29,682 bases of DNA. Origin: Lachnospiraceae bacterium UBA3633 (GTDB taxonomy: Bacteria; Bacillota; Clostridia; Lachnospirales; Lachnospiraceae). Under the pieces are notes generated by a model. The model worked only from the letters and a program-made list of their open reading frames with translations. It made no database searches and had not been told where the DNA came from. Location: contig DFKY01000013.1 of the NCBI GenBank assembly GCA_002374095.1, forward strand, positions 16,215 through 45,896, in the 5' to 3' direction. The position numbers and the translations under genes were made by a program. Below, in pieces: positions 16,660 to 23,087 of this stretch. Position 1 is the stretch's first letter, and each line of letters opens with the position of its first letter.

Positions 16660-17847
16660 TTATTTTTTATAATAGTTACTTATTATTCTATCGTAATCTT
16701 TTTTATAATGAATCTTAAACCAAATTAACTTCCAAGCAAGTAATGTATAACTTATTGCGTGTGCTCTCGGAAACAAATACTTAATCTTATTACACGAATC
16801 TATGAGCCACTCAGGAATTCCATTTTTTAACAATGATTCATAATCATAATACTTTGAACATTTTGAGATGCCTTTTCCTTTTCTCACATCCTCCATAATT
16901 TCATATGCTTCATTTTTACTAACATTATGATTTACAAGAATATCAAATAAGTCATCACGGTTTGAGACTATTTCGCTTAAATTTGACGCTTCATTATTCA
17001 TCAGTCTTTCTGCATTGTCCTTCCATGCATTAGTTCCATGTGCTAATGATGTAATTTTTACTAAATCATCAAAATTCTTCGGTTTAACTTTATTTGATAT
17101 TTCAACTACCAAATCGTGGTCAAATTCAGGCACATTTTTATAAATATCCTTATAGTCATTATTATTTAAATATTCATTCACATTTGCATTATTTATATCA
17201 ATGCTTTCTGGGTTAATTCCAATTATATTTACTAATTCATTAAAAATTAGTATCTGGTTATTAAGTAGCAAGTCTAATCTATATAACCCTTTAACATCAT
17301 GACAATCATTATTATTAATCTCATTAACAATTGAATCATAGTCGCTTTTGCTATATGCATCATTTTGCGGAATTAAGAACTTCCCATCTGGGAACTTATA
17401 CAAACCACCATTGTTATTCTTAAACATTGCATCTGCAATTTTATAAACTTCATTATATGAACTAATCTTCTGATAAAGATTATCTCTTAATTCACTAGAA
17501 GCTACATTAATATCAACATCTGGCTCTTTATAATGATTTGTAGTTCCAAACACAGCGTATTCACTCAAATTAAACTTTACAGGGTCAATATTAGTTATAT
17601 TACATAAATATGCAACTAAAGAATTCCCAATAAGCCCTCTTGGCATAGTTTGATATGGTTTAACATCTAAATCTTTGAATGCTTTATTCAAATACAAGAA
17701 AATGAATTCAGTATTTGTTTTATTAATTATACTTAATTCATAGTTTAATCGTTCTTTTAAGCCATCACTATTTTCATACTTATTCTTTAACTCGTTTTCA
17801 CATAATTCTCTTAATTTTTCAGTTTGATTTTCAATTTTTGGATACAT
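16660..17847 (-). CDS. Miniature PolC-like protein (catalytic-core relative of DNA polymerase III alpha)
   Basis: 395 aa that aligns by eye with the polymerase core of Gram-positive PolC (about 1440 aa) in the same order. Landmarks: YPKIENQTEKLRELCENEL (start of the PolC palm region); PRGLIGNSLVAYLCNITNIDP (68-89), degenerate relative to PolC GSRGSVGSSLVA; PDVDIN (109-114), the counterpart of the PolC PDIDLN with two catalytic Asp; RLDLLLNNQ and GINPESI (190-215); VPEF...VKITSLAHGTNAW (239-275); VRKGKG (321-326); then IPEWLIDSCNKIKY and FPRAHAISYTLLA, where PolC has the DSCKKIKYMFPKAHAAAY segment. Missing: OB fold, 3'-5' exonuclease, PHP domain, the Cys4 zinc module between the GS motif and PDxD, and everything after the fingers. 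Whether it polymerises DNA is doubtful. The WYL regulator gene ends 13 bp upstream. Confidence 0.85.
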   Translation of the reverse strand: MYPKIENQTEKLRELCENELKNKYENSDGLKERLNYELSIINKTNTEFIFLYLNKAFKDLDVKPYQTMPRGLIGNSLVAYLCNITNIDPVKFNLSEYAVFGTTNHYKEPDVDINVASSELRDNLYQKISSYNEVYKIADAMFKNNNGGLYKFPDGKFLIPQNDAYSKSDYDSIVNEINNNDCHDVKGLYRLDLLLNNQILIFNELVNIIGINPESIDINNANVNEYLNNNDYKDIYKNVPEFDHDLVVEISNKVKPKNFDDLVKITSLAHGTNAWKDNAERLMNNEASNLSEIVSNRDDLFDILVNHNVSKNEAYEIMEDVRKGKGISKCSKYYDYESLLKNGIPEWLIDSCNKIKYLFPRAHAISYTLLAWKLIWFKIHYKKDYDRIISNYYKK

Positions 17848-17860
17848 AATTATTTCCTCA

Positions 17861-18898
17861 CTATTTTTTTATTTTGTTATAACGGTTCTGCATCTCTTTT
17901 AATGAACTCTTTATTTCTTCTACTAGTTCTGTCGGACTTATTACTGTTACATAATCCCCATACTGCATAGCCCATATCTTCATGGCATTTACATTTATTA
18001 CAGATTCAGCTTCCACCGTTTCTTCGTCAAGCTTTTTCATTCTTATATTATCTCCAAACCAATCCACCACATCATTAATTAAGAACCTTGGGAATGTAAA
18101 CTTAACCCTTTTACTCTCGCCACTAAGCATATATAAATGCTCCATCATGTGTTTTGGCAAGTCGAGTTCTACATTAAAGTCCTTGTTTAATTCAATTTTT
18201 TCATCAATAACTTCAATATCCTTTATTCTATCAACTCTAATATTTGCAAGGTTATCATGATTTTCAAATTGACATATTAGATAATACCTACTATTAGCAG
18301 CAACCATATGGTATGGACTGGCTGTATATATTTTGTCACTACCATCTTCCGTAGTCTTACATTGCAATTCACCATTTATATTATATTCACAATACTTAAA
18401 TCTAACTTTTTTACCTTTTCTTATTGCTTCATCAATTATATCAATTGAATAAAATAACTCTCGGTTAACTTTTTTATCATTTTTAAGTAATTGAATAAAC
18501 TTAATCCTTGACTTAAAGTATTTATTTGATTGTTTTTCAAGTTTTTTAATCAATTCTTTACATTGACTATAAGGTATGTACTTTGAAAACAACAATCCAT
18601 CAATTAAAAGTCTAAGCTCTGAGTCGTCAAAATCTCTAATCAAATAGTAATCTGAACATATTGTATTCTTATTCTTCCCTTTCCCTCTTGATATTTCTTT
18701 GTAATTTATGTCATAACCATCATATATTAGGTTATCAAGATTTCGCTTTACAGCCTTTCGTTCAGCATCCATTCCATAATCTTTTTTTAGCAAACCAATA
18801 ATATCTTGCTGGCTAAGTCTATGGTCTGCATCAGAATAATTCTTCAAGATGTCAAGAATATTCATTATCATCATTTTTTTATTTTGAATTGAATACAT
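17861..18898 (-). CDS. WYL-domain transcriptional regulator
   Basis: 345 aa with the usual three-part build: an N-terminal winged helix-turn-helix (residues 10-85, RLSQQDIIGLLKKDYGMDAE); a WYL domain near 150-235 with VRFKYCEYNINGE, SPYHMVAANSRYYLICQ and IRVDRIKDIEVID; and a C-terminal WCX-type domain (KRVKFTFPRFLINDVVDWF, AMQYGDYVTVISP). The Tyr/Arg ligand residues of the WYL pocket are present. WYL proteins sense nucleic acids or small ligands and often control phage-defence or DNA-repair loci. AAGGGAG precedes the ATG. The gene has its own candidate promoter with the repeated motif ATGGGACAT just upstream, and the PolC-like gene follows 13 bp later. Confidence 0.92.
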   Translation of the reverse strand: MYSIQNKKMMIMNILDILKNYSDADHRLSQQDIIGLLKKDYGMDAERKAVKRNLDNLIYDGYDINYKEISRGKGKNKNTICSDYYLIRDFDDSELRLLIDGLLFSKYIPYSQCKELIKKLEKQSNKYFKSRIKFIQLLKNDKKVNRELFYSIDIIDEAIRKGKKVRFKYCEYNINGELQCKTTEDGSDKIYTASPYHMVAANSRYYLICQFENHDNLANIRVDRIKDIEVIDEKIELNKDFNVELDLPKHMMEHLYMLSGESKRVKFTFPRFLINDVVDWFGDNIRMKKLDEETVEAESVINVNAMKIWAMQYGDYVTVISPTELVEEIKSSLKEMQNRYNKIKK

Positions 18899-18929
18899 AA
18901 ACTACATTCTCCCTTATTAAATATACTTA

Positions 18930-18964
18930 ATTATATCATATTGGATGGGACATTTTATGGACAT
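18930..18964 (-). promoter_or_regulatory. Candidate promoter and operator of the WYL gene
   Basis: On the minus strand a perfect TATAAT (18935-18930) lies about 30 bases before the WYL start codon, with no good -35 box. On the plus strand ATGGGACAT (18945-18953) and ATGGACAT (18957-18964) form a near tandem pair where the -35 would be. The 9-mer recurs at 20548-20556. Autoregulation by the WYL protein is inference. Confidence 0.45.
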
Positions 18965-18973
18965 CTTATCAAG

Positions 18974-20242
18974 TCATGTTCTAGCTTGAAATGATGCCTT
19001 TAGCCTATCAACATCTGTAAAAAGTAGCAATTTCTTTTTAAATAATTCATTTGCAATTCTATCTAATAATTCTCTATTCCCAAGAATTAGCTTTTTTGCC
19101 TCTTGATAACATTTTTCAAGCTCTTGATAAATAGCTTTTTCCTTACGGACATATAGTTCATTTGACACCTTTGGTCTCTCAAACTTATCAAATCCATATG
19201 CAACACAATTGTCCACAATCATATCTGCACTTCTATATGCATCATGCAAATCACTATTACATCCTACATCTATCTTTCCATATACAATTTCTATCGCTGC
19301 CTTTCCACTTAATGCAACTATACAGTTATTTTTGTAAAAATCTAAATCAAATCTCGAATTATCATCTTTATTAGTTATTACTACGCCTTCCATTGAGAAC
19401 TCAGAAAATAACGATACAATATTTAAAGTATTAGGAAATAATATATCATTTGCAATCACATGTCCCGCCTCATGGTAAGCAACAAGCATTTGATTATCAT
19501 TAGATATGCCACTATCTATACTTGTATTTCCGCATCTATCTTTTATTATTATGTTTGCTATATCTATCACACTTATACTATCTCGATTTTCGTATCCAGC
19601 TAATACTGCAGCATTATTAATAATTGTTTCAATATTTGCACAACTTTTGCCTTGAAGTAATTTTACAAAAACATCTATATCGCTGTTTTTATCAATCTTC
19701 TTATTCTTTAAATAGAATTTAATTATTTCTTGTCCGCTATCTCCTTTAGCAATTTTTACTTCTATTTTTTTATCAAAACGACCATTCCTATGCAAAGAAC
19801 TTGGCAAATTTGCTATAATGTTTGCTGTTGCAAAAACAAAAACATCATGTTGTCTTGCATCATCTATGCACGACTGAACAGTTATATATTCTTCACAATT
19901 TAAATGATTTGCATCACCATTCGCAAACTTATCGAGATCGTCCAATAATATAATAGATGGCTCATTCTTTTTAGCTTCTTCAAATGTTAACTTGATATAA
20001 TCAACAAAATCTCCATTTGATTTGTCTTTCCTAATAATGTATGACTTTCTTCCACTAGCTTTTATAAACTCATTCGCAAAAAGGGTCTTCCCAACACCTG
20101 GGACACCATGTAACAGTACATTTTTAGGAATTTTGGCACCAAGATTTTTGTATTTTTCTTCACTTTTCATAACCTCGAGTATCATAGATAATTCCTTCTT
20201 GACATACTCATAACCAATTACATTTTCAAAATAATTATTCAT
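18974..20242 (-). CDS. Soluble FtsH-like AAA+ metalloprotease (M41)
   Basis: 422 aa. Residues 1-240 are an AAA+ ATPase: GVPGVGKT (Walker A, 46-53), SIILLDDLD (Walker B, 96-104), ATAN sensor (138-141) and HRNGRFD (second region of homology, 151-157). Residues 250-420 are an M41 peptidase: HEAGH (257-261) with two zinc His and the catalytic Glu, and a later NSDLHDA Asp as third ligand. It would unfold and degrade proteins using ATP. True FtsH has two N-terminal membrane segments and about 610-650 aa; this one has none and is shorter, so it is cytoplasmic. Walker B reads DD where FtsH has DE, which may lower ATPase activity. AAAGGGG precedes the ATG. It is the first gene of the operon; its target is unknown. 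Confidence 0.92.
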   Translation of the reverse strand: MNNYFENVIGYEYVKKELSMILEVMKSEEKYKNLGAKIPKNVLLHGVPGVGKTLFANEFIKASGRKSYIIRKDKSNGDFVDYIKLTFEEAKKNEPSIILLDDLDKFANGDANHLNCEEYITVQSCIDDARQHDVFVFATANIIANLPSSLHRNGRFDKKIEVKIAKGDSGQEIIKFYLKNKKIDKNSDIDVFVKLLQGKSCANIETIINNAAVLAGYENRDSISVIDIANIIIKDRCGNTSIDSGISNDNQMLVAYHEAGHVIANDILFPNTLNIVSLFSEFSMEGVVITNKDDNSRFDLDFYKNNCIVALSGKAAIEIVYGKIDVGCNSDLHDAYRSADMIVDNCVAYGFDKFERPKVSNELYVRKEKAIYQELEKCYQEAKKLILGNRELLDRIANELFKKKLLLFTDVDRLKASFQART

Positions 20243-20265
20243 TTTTTACCCCTTTCTAATTATTA

Positions 20266-20294
20266 TCTATAAAACAACAACATTTTTCTTGCAA
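20266..20294 (-). promoter_or_regulatory. Candidate promoter of the accessory operon
   Basis: On the minus strand TTGCAA (20294-20289) and TATAGA (20271-20266) are 17 bases apart, each 4/6 to consensus. A start near 20259 gives a short leader holding AAAGGGG. A second possible start is the TATAAT at 20527-20522. Confidence 0.4.
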
Positions 20295-20497
20295 GGCTGT
20301 TCTTATTCCTACGAAAAATGATTATTGTTCGGTGCCTATATAATCGTTTTAGCAAATGGTTTTAGGCTAGAATTTTTTATTGTTATTACTTTAGATTTGC
20401 CTAGCATTTAATAATGATTATTCCTCCACCCTTATTTAATCGATTTTACAATCAATATAAGGCTATACTTTGAGCCATTTTTCTTTCATTCTTAACA

Positions 20498-20524
20498 ATA
20501 AAAAATGCTCTTATTAAGAGCATT
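20498..20524 (-). terminator. Terminator of the nuclease gene
   Basis: AATGCTCTTA/TAAGAGCATT forms a near-perfect hairpin followed on the minus strand by a run of T. It lies about 95 bp after the nuclease stop at 20618. Confidence 0.8.
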
Positions 20525-20530
20525 ATAACA

Positions 20531-20568
20531 AATTAGATGGGGTTAAAATGGGACATATAATTAGATGG
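20531..20568. repeat. Direct repeats AATTAGATGG around ATGGGACAT
   Basis: AATTAGATGG occurs at 20531-20540 and 20559-20568; between them lies ATGGGACAT (20548-20556), the same 9-mer found beside the WYL promoter. A candidate regulator-binding region for the operon. Confidence 0.5.
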
Positions 20569-20617
20569 AAATTCAAAGTCATTTCAATGTAATAAAATTT
20601 AAACCATTTATGTTTTA

Positions 20618-22054
20618 TTACTTAGCTTTTTCTCTATACTTCTTTTCTAAAGCATCTTTCAAAATATCTACTTCTTCTTTATTCAAATATGGCGATTTAG
20701 TTGTAGATGCAAAATAAAAATTCTTTTTCAATAGCGACTTAATTTCATATGGGTATAAACATTCCCGCTGACTAATATCATTTAGATACTTCTTTTCTGG
20801 CACTAAAATGTCTACTCTTCGTGCTAACCCATCATCTTCTATATTTTCTATTTCATTATCAATAATTTTACCAATTGCAATAATTCCATCTCCTTTTGAA
20901 TAGTATAATATGTAATCCCCTACATTGAAACTTTTAATATACCTCTTGGGATTTCCTTTTGCCCATACTTTACTCTGTTTGAGCATTTCCATTTCATCGT
21001 TCTTATAATAAGTATTATTTGTGTCAAACATAATTCCTTTGCATGCTTTATCATATATATTCTTTAAATATAAAATTAAATCTTGCATAAGTCCTATTCG
21101 TTCTTTATAATTATCTTGATCATAATTAAGATGACAAATTGAAACAGTTCTACTATTTATACTTATTCTATTACTAAACTCAACATAATTTGAAAAATTC
21201 TTAATGTTTTTTATTAGAGATGGTTTTAAAACTTCTTTCCTTTTGTTTTCTATTACATCATCAACATCTTCATTTTCAACTTTTAAAACAATATTATTGT
21301 TTTCAATTTGCAAGTAAAATTTAGTTTTATATTGCTCGTAAATTGTATCAACATTCGCTGGTGTCCACCAAAACCCCCAAAAACCACCTTTTGGATTTGG
21401 AACATAACCCCACCCTGGTGTACATCCTACATATGTGACAACTTCTTGTTTTTGTAAACCATTAAAAAAACCAATATAACACTTCCAGTTATCTTCCCAC
21501 TTTTCTATCGGAATGTTCTTATACATATTTACAGATTTATCAATTGTATCTAAATAATCATAATAATCAGTAACTATCTTATCATTACATTTATCAACAT
21601 ATTTTTTTAACAAGTTCAAAATCAAACTTCTTGTAAATTCACAATTAACACCATCTTCTGGATAAGGCTGTTCAGTAATTTTATAATATACTTTTCTAAT
21701 ACTATCACGACTTACTCCATCTTCAATCAAGCATTCTTCATATCTGCTAATTTGATTGCCATGTGTATTAGTATAAGTTTTATCTTCAACTATAATATGA
21801 TATCCTTTTGCGCATATTAAAACATCAATGCACTTATATTGTTTGCGGATTGGGTTTTCATCATCTAAATATTCGCCATTTTGCATTTTATTGTGTTCCG
21901 GGAGCATGTAGTTAATAAACTCCAAAGCACAATTATATAGTACTCTATTATTATCATTACCTTTAATAGCAAATGATGCCAAATAACAAATAAAAGCATC
22001 TTGGGATAGCTCGCTAGTAGCATAATTAAATATATTGTTAGAAATATTAGTCAT
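20618..22054 (-). CDS. PD-(D/E)XK nuclease with C-terminal PUA/EVE-like domain
   Basis: 478 aa. The N-terminal part matches PD-(D/E)XK nuclease-superfamily proteins: SELSQDAFICYLASFA (14-29), then CIDVLICAKGYHIIVEDK (75-92) giving Asp77, Glu90 and Lys92 as the D-ExK site, and QISRYEE on the following helix. A middle region has Trp/Gly-rich GWGYVPNPKGGFWGFWW, typical of this family. From residue 363, VWAKGNPKRYIKSFNVGDYI and YSKGDGIIAIGKI look like a PUA-superfamily fold of EVE/ASCH type, which in other proteins reads modified bases. Together they suggest a modification-sensing defence nuclease; that role is inference. It has a near-consensus promoter, AAGAGG before the ATG and its own terminator, so it is a single-gene unit. 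Confidence 0.85.
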   Translation of the reverse strand: MTNISNNIFNYATSELSQDAFICYLASFAIKGNDNNRVLYNCALEFINYMLPEHNKMQNGEYLDDENPIRKQYKCIDVLICAKGYHIIVEDKTYTNTHGNQISRYEECLIEDGVSRDSIRKVYYKITEQPYPEDGVNCEFTRSLILNLLKKYVDKCNDKIVTDYYDYLDTIDKSVNMYKNIPIEKWEDNWKCYIGFFNGLQKQEVVTYVGCTPGWGYVPNPKGGFWGFWWTPANVDTIYEQYKTKFYLQIENNNIVLKVENEDVDDVIENKRKEVLKPSLIKNIKNFSNYVEFSNRISINSRTVSICHLNYDQDNYKERIGLMQDLILYLKNIYDKACKGIMFDTNNTYYKNDEMEMLKQSKVWAKGNPKRYIKSFNVGDYILYYSKGDGIIAIGKIIDNEIENIEDDGLARRVDILVPEKKYLNDISQRECLYPYEIKSLLKKNFYFASTTKSPYLNKEEVDILKDALEKKYREKAK

Positions 22055-22092
22055 AATTATTCCTCTTATTAATTAATCTATATTTTAATCAT

Positions 22093-22121
22093 ATTATAAT
22101 ATACATTATAATTCATATCAA
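22093..22121 (-). promoter_or_regulatory. Promoter of the PD-(D/E)XK nuclease
   Basis: On the minus strand TTGATA (22121-22116), 17 bases, TATAAT (22098-22093). It begins right after the end of the broken HAD gene and leaves a leader of about 30 bases with AAGAGG before the ATG. Confidence 0.8.
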
Positions 22122-22122
22122 G

Positions 22123-22431
22123 TTAGATTTTAATAGCCTTATCATCCAAGTATACATCAGCATATACTTTCCTACAACTATATCCATATTTTTTAATCTT
22201 TAATTCAGGATCCAAATTTTCATTTATAGCATCTTATTCTATCCCTAAGTCTTTACACCACTTAACTGCTTTTTGCAATGACTCTTTTTCTCTACAAGTC
22301 CATAGAATTATTTTGTTTCCAGTTGCCTTGAGTTCCTTAACATACTCAATATTTTTATGTATTGGTTTTCCACAATTCGGATAAAACCCATCTTCCGATA
22401 ATGTTCCATCAAAATCAACTGCCACAATCAT
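22123..22431 (-). pseudogene. HAD-like hydrolase with a nonsense codon
   Basis: The frame encodes MIVAVDFDGTLSEDGFYP with the DxD nucleophile motif and a middle NKIILWTCREKESLQ, as in small HAD-superfamily phosphatases. It stops at TAA 22234-22236 after KDLGIE. The same frame then reads on as DAINENLDPELKIKKYGYS and KVYADVYLDDKAIKI to a second stop at 22123-22125; the second part contains the late acidic VYLDD segment the fold needs. The intact protein would be about 102 aa. I start at ATG 22431, with AAGGAGG 7 bases before it, rather than the GTG at 22434. Its start overlaps the exonuclease stop, so the two were coupled. The metal site is lost if only the N-terminal part is made. Confidence 0.8.
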
Positions 22432-22730
22432 CACAGCTCCTCCTTAGGCAATCCTATTATTTTGATTTTGTCATATATCTTCTTGCACATTTCACAATCT
22501 TTTAGTGCCCTATGTGCACTGTCAGTATCAATATTGAACAAGTCCGCTATATCTGTTTGTTTATAATGCTTAATTTGCGGAAATACTTTTTTTACTAATT
22601 TCATTACATCAATATACTTATTGTTAATGTCTTTTCCAAGATACTTTAACGATTTGTCTGATATAAAGTTTAAGTCAAAGCAAATATTGTAGCCAATGAT
22701 AATTTCATCTTTTATAAAGCCATCAAATTC
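22431..22730 (-). pseudogene. DEDDh (DnaQ-like) 3'-5' exonuclease, 5' end missing
   Basis: About 99 codons are left. They include the Exo II motif (IIIGYNICFDLNFI), a middle VMKLVKKVFPQIKHYKQ helix, and the Exo III motif SAHRALKDCEMC (the His and Asp of DEDDh). The Exo I motif (DxE) and the N-terminal half are missing; the frame hits a TAA immediately upstream of codon GAA at 22728-22730. The break abuts the ATATTAGGGAC end of a palindromic element, so insertion or deletion linked to that element is the likely cause. The stop overlaps the HAD start (TGATG). The original role was probably DNA or RNA end trimming. Confidence 0.8.
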
Positions 22731-22732
22731 TT

Positions 22733-22817
22733 AAATATTAGGGACGGGGTTTATTATTGTTATAAAAGGGACACTGCTCAAGAGCGTCACTAATATTGCA
22801 ATATTTAACTCCGCCCC
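22733..22817. repeat. REP-like imperfect palindrome
   Basis: From GGGACGGGG (22741-22749) to CTCCGCCCC (22809-22817) the sequence folds into a hairpin of about 77 bases, with most positions paired and a GCTC/GAGC tip. Its left arm with eight leading bases recurs, with 5 mismatches in 42, at 29577-29618. The GGGACGG...GGGACAC wording resembles REP elements mobilised by REP-associated transposases in Clostridia; none is encoded here. It lies at the break of the exonuclease gene. Confidence 0.7.
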
Positions 22818-23087
22818 TTTTATTTAGAAATGGTTTTGAAATGAAAATCGCTATTTGTCTACTTTCTCTTGACTAATACAAAGGAACTCAAAGAAAAAAA
22901 TCCATATATAGAGAGCAACATCTTTAGAAGTGCTGAAAATGTTCTAGTTGATACACTTCTATCTTATAAAAAGAAAGGAGTAAAGCACTCCTTTCTTGAA
23001 AACTTTGGTGAATATTATTGTATGATTTGCCGCTATACCATCATTTTAATGATGTGACAATAAACATTTTATGTCAACTCTTTGATT
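22818..23087. other. Intergenic region beyond the protease stop
   Basis: Holds two weak 11-bp repeats (22829-22850), a 22-bp segment around CTCTTGACT (22863-22884) that is an inverted near-copy of the protease promoter, and a perfect 11-bp hairpin AAGAAAGGAGT/ACTCCTTTCTT (22971-22997). A 62-codon frame from TTG 22869 crosses all of this without a ribosome site; I do not call it a gene. No strong T-tract terminator for the protease gene is seen. Confidence 0.5.

Larger units (their letters stand above)
20243..20617. other. Intergenic region between the operon and the nuclease gene
   Basis: 375 bases with no ORF worth calling. From right to left it holds the direct repeats AATTAGATGG with a central ATGGGACAT (20531-20568), a TATAAT on the minus strand (20527-20522) merged with the nuclease terminator (20498-20524), about 200 AT-rich bases with nothing I recognise, and a candidate promoter for the protease operon (20266-20294). 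Confidence 0.6.

Noticed and set aside
22971..22997. Intrinsic terminator for a plus-strand transcript
   Set aside because: The hairpin is perfect but is not followed by a T run, and no upstream plus-strand gene needs it.
22869..23057. 62-aa plus-strand frame starting at TTG
   Set aside because: No ribosome site, a TTG start lying in a repeated promoter-like segment, and a perfect hairpin inside; no recognisable protein features.
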